NCBI RefSeq assembly: GCF_029893635.1
Contig: NZ_JARXYR010000002.1
Coordinates: forward strand, 3,323,001 to 3,387,000
Direction: 5' to 3'
Length of the DNA stretch: 64,000 nucleotides
Origin: Variovorax sp. TBS-050B
Lineage (GTDB): Bacteria; Pseudomonadota; Gammaproteobacteria; Burkholderiales; Burkholderiaceae_C
Part shown: positions 1 through 10,162 of the stretch, piece after piece
Numbering within the stretch: the stretch's first letter is position 1
How the letters are laid out: each line of letters starts with the position of its first letter
Notes under the pieces: generated by a model
Told to the model about the DNA's origin: nothing
What the model saw: only the letters and a program-made list of their open reading frames with translations
Database searches by the model: none
Translations under genes and position numbers: made by a program

Positions 1-174
1 CGCATCAATCTCGACGGCGGCGGCCTCTCGATCGGCCATCCGCTCGGCGCGACCGGCGCGCGCATCACGGGCAAGGCAGCGGCGCTGCTGGCGCGCGAGA
101 ACGGGCGCTATGCGCTCGCCACGCAGTGCATCGGCGGCGGACAGGGCATCGCGACGGTGCTCGAACGCGCCTGA
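1..174 (+). CDS. thiolase (acetyl-CoA acetyltransferase family), 3' end only
   Basis: Only the last 57 codons are in the window; the gene enters from the left edge in frame 1. The visible part holds two C-terminal thiolase signatures: [10 protein letters not shown], carrying the active-site histidine, and CIGGGQG, carrying the cysteine that acts as the acid/base. Thiolases cleave or condense acyl-CoA thioesters in fatty acid oxidation or polyhydroxyalkanoate synthesis; which role applies cannot be told from this fragment. A MaoC-type hydratase gene follows 37 bases downstream on the same strand, which suits a beta-oxidation or acyl-CoA degradation unit. Confidence 0.9.
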   Translation, partial: RINLDGGGLSIGHPLGATGARITGKAAALLARENGRYALATQCIGGGQGIATVLERA

Positions 175-211
175 GCGCCGGACAATGGCGGACCCATCCG
201 ACGGAGGCCCC

Positions 212-685
212 ATGGCTGCCTATCCCGATCCCGGCGCGGCGCGACGGCTCTTTCTCCAGGACCTCGCGGTCGGAGACCGCTTCGTGAGCGGCACGCATGC
301 GCTCGATGCGGCGCAGATCAAGGCCTTCGCCTTCCAGTTCGATCCGCAGCCGTTCCACACCGACGAGGAGGCCGCCCACGGCAGCTTCTTCGGCGGGCTC
401 GCCGCGAGCGGCTGGCACACGGCGGCGCTCACGATGAAGCTGCTGGTGGAAAGCGGCATTCCGCTCGCCAACGGCATCATCGGCTCGGGCGGCGAACTGC
501 AGTGGCCGCAGCCGACCCGGCCCGGCGACGTGCTGCGCGTCGAGAGCGAGGTGACCGGCATCGTGCCCTCGCGCTCGAAGCCGGGCCGCGCGATGGTGTC
601 GATGCATTGCCGCACGCTGAACCAGCGCGGCGAGGTGCTGCAGGACTTCCGGCCGAAGCTGGTGGTGCACGCGCGGCCGGCCTAG
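212..685 (+). CDS. MaoC-family (R)-specific enoyl-CoA hydratase/dehydratase
   Basis: A 157-residue single hot-dog-fold protein. The motif [13 protein letters not shown] near residue 50 has the Asp and His of the MaoC hydratase dyad. The family hydrates enoyl-CoA or dehydrates 3-hydroxyacyl-CoA thioesters; the substrate here is unknown. I chose ATG 212 because ACGGAGG lies 5 bases upstream; an in-frame ATG at 185 has no such site. It follows the thiolase fragment closely, probably as one transcript. Its TAG stop and the stop of the converging DUF455 gene share the four bases CTAG at 682-685, so the two genes have no intergenic space. Confidence 0.85.
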   Translation: MAAYPDPGAARRLFLQDLAVGDRFVSGTHALDAAQIKAFAFQFDPQPFHTDEEAAHGSFFGGLAASGWHTAALTMKLLVESGIPLANGIIGSGGELQWPQPTRPGDVLRVESEVTGIVPSRSKPGRAMVSMHCRTLNQRGEVLQDFRPKLVVHARPA

Positions 686-1497
686 GGCCTGGCCGCGGCG
701 GCCGACAGCGCGCGCAGTTCCTCGTCGCTGAAGCCCGCGCGGCCGCGCGCCTCGAGGTTGAACGGCGGCTTCAGCCGCGGCGCCTCGTACTTTGCGACCA
801 GCTCGGGATAGCTGGCCTCGGGATCGCGGCCGGCGCGCTCGCAGAGCCAGCGGTACCAGCGGTTGCCGATCGCCACGTGGCCCACTTCGTCGCGCAGGAT
901 GATGTCGAGGATCTCGACCGCGCGCAGTGCGTCGGGCGTGTTCACGCGCCGCAGCTTGGCCTGGATCAGCGGCGTGGCGTCGAGGCCGCGCGCCTCGAGC
1001 GTGCGCGGCACCAGCGCCATGCGCGCGAGCACGTCGTCGCGCGTGCGCTCGCACATGGTCCAGAGGCCGTCGTGGCCCGGAAAGTCGCCGTAGCGCCAGC
1101 CCATCGCCTGCAGGTGCGCATGCAGCAGCGTGAAGTGCTGCGCCTCCTCGTCGGCCACGCGCAGCCAGTCGCGGTAGTAGGCCTCGGGCATGCCGTCGAA
1201 GCGCCAGACCGCATCGAGCGCGAGGTTGATCGCGTTGAACTCGATGTGGCAGATGGAATGGATCAGCGCGGCGCGGCCCTCGGGCGTGAAGGGCGAGCGC
1301 TTCTGCACCTCGGTGGCGCCCACGCGCAGCGGCCGTTCGGGGCGCCCGGGCACGCCCGTGTCGTCGCCGGCCGTGCGGACATCCACTGCTGCTATGGAAT
1401 CGGTAGCTGCGGCCGCAGCGAGGGCGCGCGTTGCGGCGACCTTCTCGCCCGGGTCGGTGAGTCGCAGCGCGGCCAGCGCGCTCAATCGGGGGTGCAT
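682..1497 (-). CDS. DUF455 ferritin-like protein
   Basis: A 271-residue protein of the DUF455 ferritin-like family. Three helices carry metal-ligand-type motifs: [26 protein letters not shown] and [13 protein letters not shown], the E/ExxH arrangement of carboxylate-bridged di-iron four-helix bundles. The reaction is not established for the family as far as I know, and I assign none. The start (ATG at 1497) is the first Met of the conserved region; the reading frame continues upstream only as antisense of the carbonic anhydrase gene. It diverges from that gene across 39 bases. Confidence 0.8.
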   Translation of the reverse strand: MHPRLSALAALRLTDPGEKVAATRALAAAAATDSIAAVDVRTAGDDTGVPGRPERPLRVGATEVQKRSPFTPEGRAALIHSICHIEFNAINLALDAVWRFDGMPEAYYRDWLRVADEEAQHFTLLHAHLQAMGWRYGDFPGHDGLWTMCERTRDDVLARMALVPRTLEARGLDATPLIQAKLRRVNTPDALRAVEILDIILRDEVGHVAIGNRWYRWLCERAGRDPEASYPELVAKYEAPRLKPPFNLEARGRAGFSDEELRALSAAAARP

Positions 1498-1500
1498 CCC

Positions 1501-1506
1501 TACAAT
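1501..1506 (+). promoter_or_regulatory. candidate -10 box of the gamma carbonic anhydrase gene
   Basis: TACAAT sits 30 bases before the ATG at 1537 in the short divergent gap, the only AT-rich hexamer there. No good -35 is visible at 16-18 bases; the site overlaps the 5' end of the DUF455 gene. Weak evidence from position and sequence only. Confidence 0.35.
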
Positions 1507-1536
1507 TCTAGTTTTGCCCCTTCCGGAGACCCCACG

Positions 1537-2061
1537 ATGGCCCTTTATGAACTCGACGGCGTTGCGCCGCAACTCGGCACCGGCGCCTGGGTCGCCGACA
1601 GCGCCGAGGTGATCGGCAACGTGACGCTGGGCGAGAACGCAAGCATCTGGTTCGGCGCCGTGCTGCGCGGCGACAACGAGACCATGACCATCGGGCGCAA
1701 CAGCAACGTGCAGGACATGTCGATGCTGCACTCCGACCCCGGCAGCCCGCTCACCATCGGCGAGAACGTCACCATCGGCCATTCGGTGATGCTGCACGGC
1801 TGCACCGTGGGCGACAACTCGCTGATCGGCATCCAGGCGGTGGTCTTGAATAACGCGAGGATCGGCCGCAACTCGATCGTTGGCGCCGGCAGCGTCGTGA
1901 CCGAGGGCAAGGAGTTTCCCGACAATTCCCTGATCCTCGGCGCGCCCGCGAAAGTGGTGCGCACGCTCAGCGACGAAGACGCCGAGCGCCTGCGCCACGG
2001 GTCCGAGCACTACGTCAAGAACGCCGTTCGCTACGCGAAGGGCCTCAAAAGGATTGGCTAA
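1537..2061 (+). CDS. gamma-class carbonic anhydrase-like hexapeptide protein
   Basis: A 174-residue left-handed beta-helix protein of the YrdA/PaaY group. Hexapeptide repeats run from about residue 25 to 140. His65, His82 and His87 match the three zinc-binding histidines of gamma carbonic anhydrases, and the RGD stretch at residues 44-46 is the conserved Arg-Asp pair. It probably binds zinc and may hydrate CO2, although many YrdA-like relatives have weak or no measured activity. GGAG lies about 10 bases before ATG 1537. It is followed by an interspersed repeat and then hslO. Confidence 0.85.
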   Translation: MALYELDGVAPQLGTGAWVADSAEVIGNVTLGENASIWFGAVLRGDNETMTIGRNSNVQDMSMLHSDPGSPLTIGENVTIGHSVMLHGCTVGDNSLIGIQAVVLNNARIGRNSIVGAGSVVTEGKEFPDNSLILGAPAKVVRTLSDEDAERLRHGSEHYVKNAVRYAKGLKRIG

Positions 2062-2075
2062 CCCCCAGGCTTGCC

Positions 2076-2147
2076 CACTTCGTGTGGCCTCCACCCCCTT
2101 GCAGGGGGCAACACCAGCGGCCCGGCGGAGCCGGTTCCGCGGTGTTC
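2076..2147. repeat. interspersed palindromic repeat, type 1, copy A
   Basis: A block of about 72 bases between the carbonic anhydrase and hslO genes that recurs at 38744-38817 in the same orientation. The copies share CACTTCGTGT, then a C-run/G-run hairpin, then ACACCAGCGGCCCGGC and CCGGTTCCGCGGTGTT. The last two parts form an imperfect stem (AACACCAGCGG against CCGCGGTGTT). It is non-coding and looks like a REP-type element. I recall similar elements in Comamonadaceae genomes, but that is memory and not shown here. Confidence 0.75.
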
Positions 2148-2181
2148 CGCGCGAAGACTGCATTTAAAGAAGGATGATGTC

Positions 2182-3180
2182 TTGAGCGAGCTGCACAAAT
2201 TCCTGTTCGATGGCCTGCCGGTGCGCGGCATGATCGTGCGCCTGACCGATGCGTGGCAGGAGATCCTTGCGCGGCGCGCCTCCAACACCACGACCGGCGC
2301 CTACCCGCCGCCGGTGGCCGAGCTGCTCGGCGAGATGACGGCCGCGGCCACGCTGATGCAGGCCAACATCAAGTTCAACGGCGCGCTGATCCTGCAGATC
2401 TTCGGCGACGGTCCGTTGAAGGTGGTGGTGGCGGAATCCAAGCCCGACCTGAGCCTGCGCGCCACCGCCAAGGTGATCGGCGAGCTGGCGGCCGATGCGC
2501 GGCTGCCCGACATGGTCAATGTGAACAACAAGGGCCGTTGCGCGATCACGCTCGACCCCAAGGACAAGCTGCCCGGCACCACGCCCTACCAGGGCGTGGT
2601 GCCGCTGTTCGACGACAACGGCGAGAAGCTCGGCAAGCTCAGCGACGTGCTGCAGCACTACATGCTGCAGAGCGAGCAGCTCGACACCACGCTGGTGCTC
2701 GCGGCCGACGACAAGGTGGCGGCCGGCCTGCTGATCCAGCGGCTGCCGGTGAAGGGCGAGAGCAACCTCGAAGGCACCTCGGGCAAGGACCACGACCAGG
2801 CCAACGAAGACCAGATCGGACGCAACGAGGACTACAACCGCATCTCGATCCTCGCATCGAGCCTCACGCGCGACGAGTTGCTGACGCTCGACGTCGAGAC
2901 CATCCTGCGCCGGCTGTTCTGGGAAGAGAAGCTGCTGCGCTTCGAGCCGCAGGCCGGCATGCTCGGCCCGCATTTCGCCTGCACCTGCGGCCGCGACCGG
3001 GTGGCGCAGATGATCCGGGGCCTCGGCGTGCAGGAGGCCGAGGAGATCCTCGCCGAGCGCGGTGACATCGAGGTCGGCTGCGATTTCTGCGGCAAGCAGT
3101 ACCGCTTCGACGCGGTCGATGCGGCGCAGCTCTTCAAGTCGCCCGGCGACCAGATGCCGGGCAGCTCCGTCGTCCAGTGA
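2182..3180 (+). CDS. hslO: redox-regulated chaperone Hsp33
   Basis: A 332-residue cytosolic holdase chaperone, activated by oxidative unfolding. The C-terminal redox switch is visible: CTC near residue 271 and CDFC near residue 303, the CxC and CxxC pairs that hold zinc in the reduced protein. The N-terminal substrate-binding domain follows the family (FDGLPVRGM near the start). TTG 2182 is used as the start: AAGGA lies 7 bases upstream, and the nearest ATGs (2174, 2177) are out of frame and run into a stop. A type 1 repeat lies just upstream, so promoter elements must lie within or beside it. Confidence 0.95.
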   Translation: MSELHKFLFDGLPVRGMIVRLTDAWQEILARRASNTTTGAYPPPVAELLGEMTAAATLMQANIKFNGALILQIFGDGPLKVVVAESKPDLSLRATAKVIGELAADARLPDMVNVNNKGRCAITLDPKDKLPGTTPYQGVVPLFDDNGEKLGKLSDVLQHYMLQSEQLDTTLVLAADDKVAAGLLIQRLPVKGESNLEGTSGKDHDQANEDQIGRNEDYNRISILASSLTRDELLTLDVETILRRLFWEEKLLRFEPQAGMLGPHFACTCGRDRVAQMIRGLGVQEAEEILAERGDIEVGCDFCGKQYRFDAVDAAQLFKSPGDQMPGSSVVQ

Positions 3181-3192
3181 GGGCGCGGGCCC

Positions 3193-4056
3193 TCAGCGCG
3201 GCGAACGCAGCACCTTGATCATCGCGGCCAGGCGCTCCTGCGCCAGGCCCGCGTCGAGCGAACGTTCGAAGAGCCGCATCAGGAAATCCGGAAAGCTCGG
3301 GTCGAGCGCCGCCTCGCGCGCCTGCCGCACGAAGAGCCGGCCCGAACTCGCGCAGGTCGCCATGGAGCTCTCCGGCTCGCCGTAGCCTCCGGCATGGATC
3401 GCCTCGCCCTCGTCGAGGATCATCTCGCCGAGCACCGGCGAGATCGCACCGATCATCTGCGCGAAGGCGTCCACCGGCAGCCCCTCGGTCTCGCAGATGC
3501 GCACGCCGTGGAAGAAGCCGCTCATCGCGCCGAACATGCAGGAGAGCGTGGCGAGGTCCCAGGCGGCGGCATTGCCGATGGCTTCGCCCATGTACTGGAT
3601 GTTGCCCGCGATCGCCTCGAGCACGGGTCGGCAGGCGGCGAGCGCGCGTTCCTCGCCCGAGATGAAGAGCGGCGTGTCGGGGCGGCCGATCTGCCCCGGC
3701 GTGGCGAGCAGCGCGCCGTCGAGGTACGCATGGCCGTCGGCTGCGGCCCAGGCCTCGCGCGCGTCCTGCGGCGTGCCGGTGCTCAGCTGCACCAGCACCT
3801 TGCCGCGCAGCGCCTCGGAAACGCCCGGCTGGGCGAGGATCGCGCGGCTCGCCGCGTAGTCCGCCACGCAGACCAGCACCACCGGGCTGGCTTCGACGGC
3901 GGCGCGCGCATCGGGCGCGAGCAGCGTGCCCTGGTTCAGCAGCGGCTTTGCGCGCTCCGCGGTGCGGTTCCACAGCGTGAGCGTGAATTTCTGTTGCAGG
4001 GCGCGCGCGAGCGCGATGCCCATGGGCCCGAGCCCGATGAGGGAGACGTCGGTCAT
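3193..4056 (-). CDS. NAD(P)-dependent beta-hydroxyacid dehydrogenase/imine-reductase-like protein
   Basis: A 287-residue protein starting with a Rossmann motif, LIGLGPMG at residues 6-13, as in 3-hydroxyisobutyrate dehydrogenase and 6-phosphogluconate dehydrogenase relatives. Residues from about 165 form the helical C-terminal dimerisation domain. The catalytic lysine region typical of hydroxyacid dehydrogenases (GxxxKxxxN) is not seen: the equivalent stretch reads GNAAAWDLATL, with Asp in place of Lys. That is typical of the imine-reductase-like branch. It lies 32 bases downstream of an SDR gene on the same strand and is probably co-transcribed with it; a divergent AraC regulator precedes both. 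Confidence 0.8.
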   Translation of the reverse strand: MTDVSLIGLGPMGIALARALQQKFTLTLWNRTAERAKPLLNQGTLLAPDARAAVEASPVVLVCVADYAASRAILAQPGVSEALRGKVLVQLSTGTPQDAREAWAAADGHAYLDGALLATPGQIGRPDTPLFISGEERALAACRPVLEAIAGNIQYMGEAIGNAAAWDLATLSCMFGAMSGFFHGVRICETEGLPVDAFAQMIGAISPVLGEMILDEGEAIHAGGYGEPESSMATCASSGRLFVRQAREAALDPSFPDFLMRLFERSLDAGLAQERLAAMIKVLRSPR

Positions 4057-4088
4057 GTCTTTCGATCTTTCGTGCGTGTGGTGTTTGA

Positions 4089-4877
4089 TCAAGCGGAGGG
4101 CGCGGGCGTGAGGTTCTGCCCCAGGCCGCCGTCGACGGTGAGCCGCGCGCCGGTGGTGAAGGTGGCCTCGAAGGCGAGGAACAGCACCGCACGCGCCACT
4201 TCCTCGGCGGTGCCGTGGCGGCGCATCGGCGTGATCTGGTCGCCGAGCCGCATGAACTCGGCGCGCTCCGCGGCCGTCGCACCCGCCACGCCGAGGGTGG
4301 GCGTGTCGATGAAGCCGGGGCTCACCACGTTCACGCGGATGCCGCGACCCACGAGTTCCGCCGCGAAGCCCGAGGCGAGCGAGCGCAGCGCGGCCTTGGT
4401 CGCGCTGTAGACGCTCAGGCCGTGCATGCCGCCTTCGTCCGCGATCGACGAGGTGAAGACGATCGCGCTGCCCGCGGGCATCAGCGGCACCAGCCGCTGC
4501 ACGGTGAAGAAGGGCCCCCGGGTGTTGATCGCGAAGGCCTCGTCGTAGCCGGCCTCGGTCACCTGCTCGAAGGGCTCGAGCGTGGAGACGCCCGCGTTGA
4601 CGTGCAGCAGGTCGATGCGGCCCAGGCGTTCGCGCGCCGCGGCCGCGAGGGCGTCGATGTCGGCGAGCCGGGCCGCGTCGGAGGCGAGCACGTGGGCGCG
4701 CGGACCGAGCTGCGCGCGCGCCGCCTCGAGGTTGCGGGGATTGCGCCCGGTCACGAGGACCTCGGCGCCGCCCGCGAGCAGCAGCTGCGCGGTCGCGAGA
4801 CCCATGCCGATGGTGCCGCCGGTGATGACGGCCTTCTTGCCCGCGAAGGGCTGATGTGCGTGATGCGTTGTGTTCAT
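4089..4877 (-). CDS. short-chain dehydrogenase/reductase (classical SDR)
   Basis: A 262-residue classical [11 protein letters not shown] (about residue 19) is the TGxxxGxG cofactor loop, NAG in HVNAGVS the structural motif, Ser in FTSSIAD and the YSATK stretch the catalytic Ser-Tyr-Lys, and SPGFIDTP the usual loop after it. Substrate unknown. It is divergent from the AraC-type regulator at 4983 with a 105-base gap, so that regulator is the natural candidate to control it and the dehydrogenase gene downstream. Confidence 0.88.
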   Translation of the reverse strand: MNTTHHAHQPFAGKKAVITGGTIGMGLATAQLLLAGGAEVLVTGRNPRNLEAARAQLGPRAHVLASDAARLADIDALAAAARERLGRIDLLHVNAGVSTLEPFEQVTEAGYDEAFAINTRGPFFTVQRLVPLMPAGSAIVFTSSIADEGGMHGLSVYSATKAALRSLASGFAAELVGRGIRVNVVSPGFIDTPTLGVAGATAAERAEFMRLGDQITPMRRHGTAEEVARAVLFLAFEATFTTGARLTVDGGLGQNLTPAPSA

Positions 4878-4982
4878 GACCGCGATGATCCGGACCGCGG
4901 GCGCGGCGGTCGCGCACGTTCGGCCGCGCGCGAGCACAAACGGGCGGCGACATGCACGACGGGGTCGTCCGATAATGCGCCG

Positions 4983-5871
4983 ATGACCACGAGCGACACC
5001 GATCCGTACCTCGAACGCGGCGCGCGCGGCGACGAGGCCGTCGCGGCCTTCGGCGGCGACAGCTTCGTGACGCCGGCCGCGTCGCCCGCGCCGGGCGGTC
5101 TGGCGGTCGACCTGCGGCAGACGCCCGGCGGCGTGGTGGGCTACGAGGCGCTGCCCGACCACCGCATCAAGCTGCACGCGGGCGCGCCCGTGGCGGGCGC
5201 CTGCCAGTTCCACCACTTCCTCTACACGCGCGGCGACCTCGACATCGTGCCCGCCGGCACCACCGACATCTGGCACGAGGAATCGCCGAGCACCTCGGTC
5301 GTCGTGCGCATGGCGCCCGCCTTGCTGCGGCGCACCGCCGACGAGATGGGCCTGCCGGCCGAGCGCGCGGAGCTTGGCGAGCGCCACCAGTTCCGCAATG
5401 CGCAGATCGAGCACATCGCCTGGGCGCTCGATGCCGAACGGCGCGCGGGCTTTCCCAACGGCCGGCTCTACACCGACAGCCTCGGCACCGCGCTCGCGGG
5501 TGCAGCTGATCGCCGACGGTCCGCGCATCGCACGCGCGGATGCGCAAGGCCTCACGCGGCTGCAGCTGAAGCGCGTCACCGAGTTCATCGAGGCCCACCT
5601 CGACGGCGACCTGTCACTGGCCGCGCTGGCCGAGGTGGCGGGCCTGAGCGCTTCGCATCTGAAGACGCAGTTCAAGCGATCGACGGGTCTGCCGGTGCAC
5701 GAGTACGTGGTGCATCGCCGCGTCGACCGCGCGCGGCATCTGCTCCTGAGCAGCGATCTGCCGGCCAGCCTCGTCGCGCTCGAAAGCGGCTTCTCGCACC
5801 AGAGCCACATGGCGCGCTGCATGCGCCGGGTGCTCGGCGCCACGCCGGGCGAGGTGCGGCGCGCGCGCTAG
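4983..5871 (+). pseudogene. AraC-family transcriptional regulator, frameshifted
   Basis: Residues 1 to about 172 are read from ATG 4983: an N-terminal sensor region including LHAGAPV and TDIWHEE. The rest, with two AraC helix-turn-helix units ([21 protein letters not shown] and the [19 protein letters not shown] type helix), is in the +1 frame and ends at TAG 5869-5871. The switch falls at the GGG of 5498-5500: deleting one G restores continuous reading from GTALA to VQLIADGP. Everything else is intact, so this is either a very recent lesion or a sequence error. A candidate -10 (GATAAT, 4971-4976) lies just before the ATG. It diverges from the SDR gene it probably controls. Confidence 0.85.
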
Positions 5872-5890
5872 CTGCGGCCCGGCAAGCGCG

Positions 5891-6862
5891 TCAGCGCGCG
5901 GGTGCGCCGTCGAAGCCGCCGAAGAAGATGTCGGGCGCGCTGGTGTTGTGCTTCGAAGGCAGGCTGCGCCCGAAGCGGAACTGCGTGCCGCTCAGCGTCT
6001 TCACTTCCGGCAGCGGCAAGGCCTGCTCGTTCGCCTCGGGCGATTCGCGCCAGCGCACCTCGCTCACGTCGGCGTTGTCGGCCGCGACGTACATCGAACG
6101 CAGCACCGCGAAGGGCCGCGCATCGGTGGTCGGCGACGACAGCCGCACGTCGAGCGCGGTCCGCGCGCGGCTGATCTCGCTCACCCTCGCCACGGCGCTG
6201 CCGCCGCGGGTGAAGCGCAGATGGATCGACAGCGGCTTCGGCACGATGCGGATCGAGGCGATGTCGACCACCGGCCGGCCGGCCTGTTCGACCGGCCCGA
6301 GCAGGAACGACGAGCCGTAGACGCCGTCGCCGAAGCGCTCCTCGGGCAGCGGCTTGATGCGCCAGTAGCCGTCGGCGGGGTAGAGCACCATGGCCTCGAG
6401 CACCTTGTCGTCTTCCTTGCGGAAGACCTGCAGCAGGTGAAAGCCGCGGTCGGTGCGCGCACCCACGCGCACCGGCACCTGCTGCGGTCGCCAGAAGGTC
6501 GGCAGCGTCATGCCCACGATGCGCCACTGCGCGTCCTCGTGCAGCACCACGCGGCGCTCCTTGAACTTGTAGGCCGGGTCAGTGGGATGCGCGCCGCCGT
6601 CGAAGTTGCAGCCCGAGAAGTCCGGCGCCGTGACGTCCTTGTCGATGCCGCCGAGGTAGCCGGGCTGCAGCGCCTCGATGCGCATGCGGCGGATGCCCGC
6701 GCCGCGCAGCACCAGCGAGACGTTGTCCTCTTCCGCGCAGGCGGTGGCGGTGGTGCCGTTCTCCACCGTCGCCGCGATGGGCGCGGCCATGGCCATGCCC
6801 GCGGCGGAAAGCAGCGTGCCGAGCGCGAGGCTCGCGAGGATGTGGGGGCGGCGTGGGAACAT
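5891..6862 (-). CDS. unrecognised exported protein
   Basis: A 323-residue protein I do not recognise. Residues 1-27 are a typical Sec signal peptide (basic MFPRR, hydrophobic core, AMAA cleavage region), so it should be periplasmic or outer-membrane associated. The mature part is soluble and beta-rich in appearance, with two cysteines (in TACAEED and SGCNFDG) that could form a disulfide. Its ATG overlaps the TGA of the upstream kinase gene at 6862, suggesting translational coupling to the pnuC-kinase pair, although the product shows no link to NAD metabolism. Confidence 0.7.
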   Translation of the reverse strand: MFPRRPHILASLALGTLLSAAGMAMAAPIAATVENGTTATACAEEDNVSLVLRGAGIRRMRIEALQPGYLGGIDKDVTAPDFSGCNFDGGAHPTDPAYKFKERRVVLHEDAQWRIVGMTLPTFWRPQQVPVRVGARTDRGFHLLQVFRKEDDKVLEAMVLYPADGYWRIKPLPEERFGDGVYGSSFLLGPVEQAGRPVVDIASIRIVPKPLSIHLRFTRGGSAVARVSEISRARTALDVRLSSPTTDARPFAVLRSMYVAADNADVSEVRWRESPEANEQALPLPEVKTLSGTQFRFGRSLPSKHNTSAPDIFFGGFDGAPAR

Positions 6863-7563
6863 CAGATCTTCGTGCTGTGGGTGGAAGGGCCGTCGCGGCG
6901 TTCGAGCAGCAGGTCGCTGAAGAGCCGGTGCTCGCACGCCGGATCGGAGCATTTGTCGCAGGACCACGACCACGCGGCGGGCTTGGCGTCGGCGCGGCCG
7001 CGCGCGTGGACCTGGGCCTCGCTGCCGGCGATCGCATTGATCGCGTTCCAGGCATTGGCGAGCCTTTCGCCCCCGCTGCCGTGGACCACGGCGAAGGAGA
7101 TGCCCGCGCCCGAGAGCGCCGCGCGCAGCAGCCGGTCGGTGGGCTCGCGCGCATGGTCGCCGTCGCGCAGGGCGTCGGCCACCCAGGGGATGTCGAGCGC
7201 GGTGAGCAGCGTGATCGCGCAGCGGCGCTGGGCCGCGAGCGCGGCGGGGTAGAGCGAGCTGTCGCCGAACAGCTGCTCGCTGTAGACCGCGGTCATCAGC
7301 GCCGTGGTGTCGGCCACCACCACGTCCGCGGCCGCCGCGGCTTCGATGCGGCGCGCCTGTTCGTCGGCGATCGCCTGCTGTTCGTGCGGGCGCGGCGTGC
7401 GGCCTTCGCGCTCGCACCATTCGCGCAGGTATTCGCCGACCAGCGTGACGGCGACGCCGCGTTCGCGCAGCCGCCGCGCGAGCGCCTGCGAGAGCTCGGT
7501 CTTGCCCGTGCTCTCGGCGCCCACGAGCGCGATCACGCATCCCTGGGGCAGCATCGGCGTCAT
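6862..7563 (-). CDS. NadR-like P-loop kinase (probable ribosylnicotinamide kinase)
   Basis: A 233-residue P-loop protein resembling the C-terminal kinase domain of NadR, which phosphorylates nicotinamide riboside to NMN. GAESTGKTEL (residues 15-24) is the Walker A motif and VVADTTALM a Walker B-like strand. The nucleotidyltransferase and DNA-binding domains of full NadR are absent. The start overlaps the end of pnuC by four bases, which supports a salvage role: PnuC imports the riboside and this kinase traps it. Oddly, the C-terminus carries Cys202, Cys205, Cys210 and His212 (CxxC-x4-CxH), a possible small metal site. Confidence 0.78.
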   Translation of the reverse strand: MTPMLPQGCVIALVGAESTGKTELSQALARRLRERGVAVTLVGEYLREWCEREGRTPRPHEQQAIADEQARRIEAAAAADVVVADTTALMTAVYSEQLFGDSSLYPAALAAQRRCAITLLTALDIPWVADALRDGDHAREPTDRLLRAALSGAGISFAVVHGSGGERLANAWNAINAIAGSEAQVHARGRADAKPAAWSWSCDKCSDPACEHRLFSDLLLERRDGPSTHSTKI

Positions 7564-8180
7564 GCGCGCGCGGCCTCGTGCAGGCGCGTGCGCCAGGCCA
7601 GGAAGCCGGCCACGCTCAGCACCGCGAAGACGGCATAGAGCCCGACCGTGAGCCAGAGGCCCTTGTGGATGAAGAGTCCCACGCTGACCACGTTGACCGC
7701 GAGCCACACCAGCCAGTTCTCGATGAACTTGCGCCCGAGCAGGAACTGGCCGACCAGGCTGAGCCCGGTCGCGAAACCGTCCCACCAGGGCACGTCGGTG
7801 TCGGTGAAGCGATGCAGGAAGAGGGCGACGGCGGGCCAGGCGAGCGCGCAGGCCGCGAGCGCCAGCACGAGGCCGCGCGGCGACAGCCGGCCGACGCGCA
7901 ATGCGCTGCCGTCGGCGCGATGCCCGCGCAGCCACTGGAACCAACCCCAGAACGCGACGATGGCGAAGAACACCTGCAGCGAGGCATCGCCGTAGATCCG
8001 CGCCTTCGCGAAGACCGCCACGTAGAGCAGCGAGCTCACGATGGCGAGCGGCCAGCCCCAATGGATCTCGCGCATGTTGCAGCCGACCATCGCGAGCGCC
8101 AGCACGGCGGCCACGAGTTCGAGCCAGCTGACGGGGGCGCCCCACAGCATGAAGGCCGAGGCCGAGAAGAAGTCGAGCAT
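7560..8180 (-). CDS. pnuC: nicotinamide riboside transporter PnuC
   Basis: A 206-residue inner-membrane protein with about seven hydrophobic segments. It has the PnuC family hallmarks NMREIHWGWPLAI (about residue 34) and a tryptophan-rich stretch AFWGWFQWLRG in the following segment, plus LLGRKFIENWLVW in the second half. PnuC carries nicotinamide riboside by facilitated diffusion, driven by phosphorylation inside. The ATG is 60 bases after the ftsB stop and the gene overlaps the NadR-like kinase by ATGA, a clear NAD-salvage pair. No NAD-II-type riboswitch could be recognised in the short upstream gap. Confidence 0.9.
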   Translation of the reverse strand: MLDFFSASAFMLWGAPVSWLELVAAVLALAMVGCNMREIHWGWPLAIVSSLLYVAVFAKARIYGDASLQVFFAIVAFWGWFQWLRGHRADGSALRVGRLSPRGLVLALAACALAWPAVALFLHRFTDTDVPWWDGFATGLSLVGQFLLGRKFIENWLVWLAVNVVSVGLFIHKGLWLTVGLYAVFAVLSVAGFLAWRTRLHEAARA

Positions 8181-8240
8181 CAGCGCACGCGCGCCGCGGG
8201 GCCGCGAGAACGCGCAGTGCCGGGCGTGGCGGCCAGCATG

Positions 8241-8519
8241 TCAGTGCGTGATCTGCACGAACACTTCGTTCGGCTTGACCATGCCGAGCTCCTGCCGCGC
8301 GCGCTCCTCGACCATCTCGAGCCCGACCTTGAGGTCGTTGACCTCGGAGGCCAGCCGCTCGTTGGCCACGGCGGCCTTGGCGTTCGCCTCTTTCTGCTGC
8401 GCGAGCCGGTCCTGCAGCTGCGACACGTCGGGCACGCTGCCGCGTCCATTCCACAGCTGCCACTGCAGGATGACCAGCAGCAGCAACAGCACGAGGGGTG
8501 GAACGAGGCGCGAGCGCAT
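8241..8519 (-). CDS. ftsB: cell division protein FtsB
   Basis: A 92-residue bitopic protein: a short basic N-terminus, one transmembrane helix (about residues 6-22, Leu/Val rich), then a periplasmic coiled coil from about 33 to 75 and the conserved ERARQELGMVKPNE stretch. FtsB joins FtsL and FtsQ at the division septum. It lies 21 bases after eno, the standard eno-ftsB order of beta- and gamma-proteobacteria. Confidence 0.93.
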   Translation of the reverse strand: MRSRLVPPLVLLLLLVILQWQLWNGRGSVPDVSQLQDRLAQQKEANAKAAVANERLASEVNDLKVGLEMVEERARQELGMVKPNEVFVQITH

Positions 8520-8540
8520 GCTGCCGCCGGCTTCGGGGCG

Positions 8541-9860
<1,320 letters not shown>

Positions 9861-9871
9861 TCAGCAGATGG

Positions 9872-10162
9872 TCACACGCCTTCGACGGCGATCATGCGCA
9901 TCACGGCGGCACCGGCGCGGGCTTCGCGCGCCTTGAGGTACTCGGGCGTCTCGTAGAAGGCCTTCGCCTTCTCGAAGCTCGGGAACTTGAGGATCACGAT
10001 GCGCGAGGGCGTCCAGTCGCCCTCGAGCGCCTCGACCTGGCCGCCGCGCACGCAGACTTCGGCGCCGTGCGCCTGCATCGCGGCGCTCGACCACTTCTTG
10101 TATTCCTCGTACTGCGTCGGATTGGTGACCTCGACGTGGGCGATGACGTAACCACTGCTCAT
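9872..10162 (-). CDS. DUF1330 family protein
   Basis: A 96-residue alpha/beta protein with the DUF1330 pattern: a first strand [19 protein letters not shown], a central EVCVRGG strand and [22 protein letters not shown], as in dimeric ferredoxin-like folds. The function is not established. Its ATG overlaps the last four bases of kdsA (10159-10162), and eno begins 47 bases later, so it is part of the pyrG-eno transcript. Confidence 0.85.
   Translation of the reverse strand: MSSGYVIAHVEVTNPTQYEEYKKWSSAAMQAHGAEVCVRGGQVEALEGDWTPSRIVILKFPSFEKAKAFYETPEYLKAREARAGAAVMRMIAVEGV

Noticed and set aside
682..685. Shared CTAG stop codons of the converging MaoC and DUF455 genes
   Set aside because: Neat, but common for tightly packed convergent genes in high-GC genomes; noted in the gene entry only.
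8181..8240. NAD-type riboswitch before pnuC
   Set aside because: Only 60 bases separate ftsB and pnuC, and no conserved riboswitch core could be recognised.
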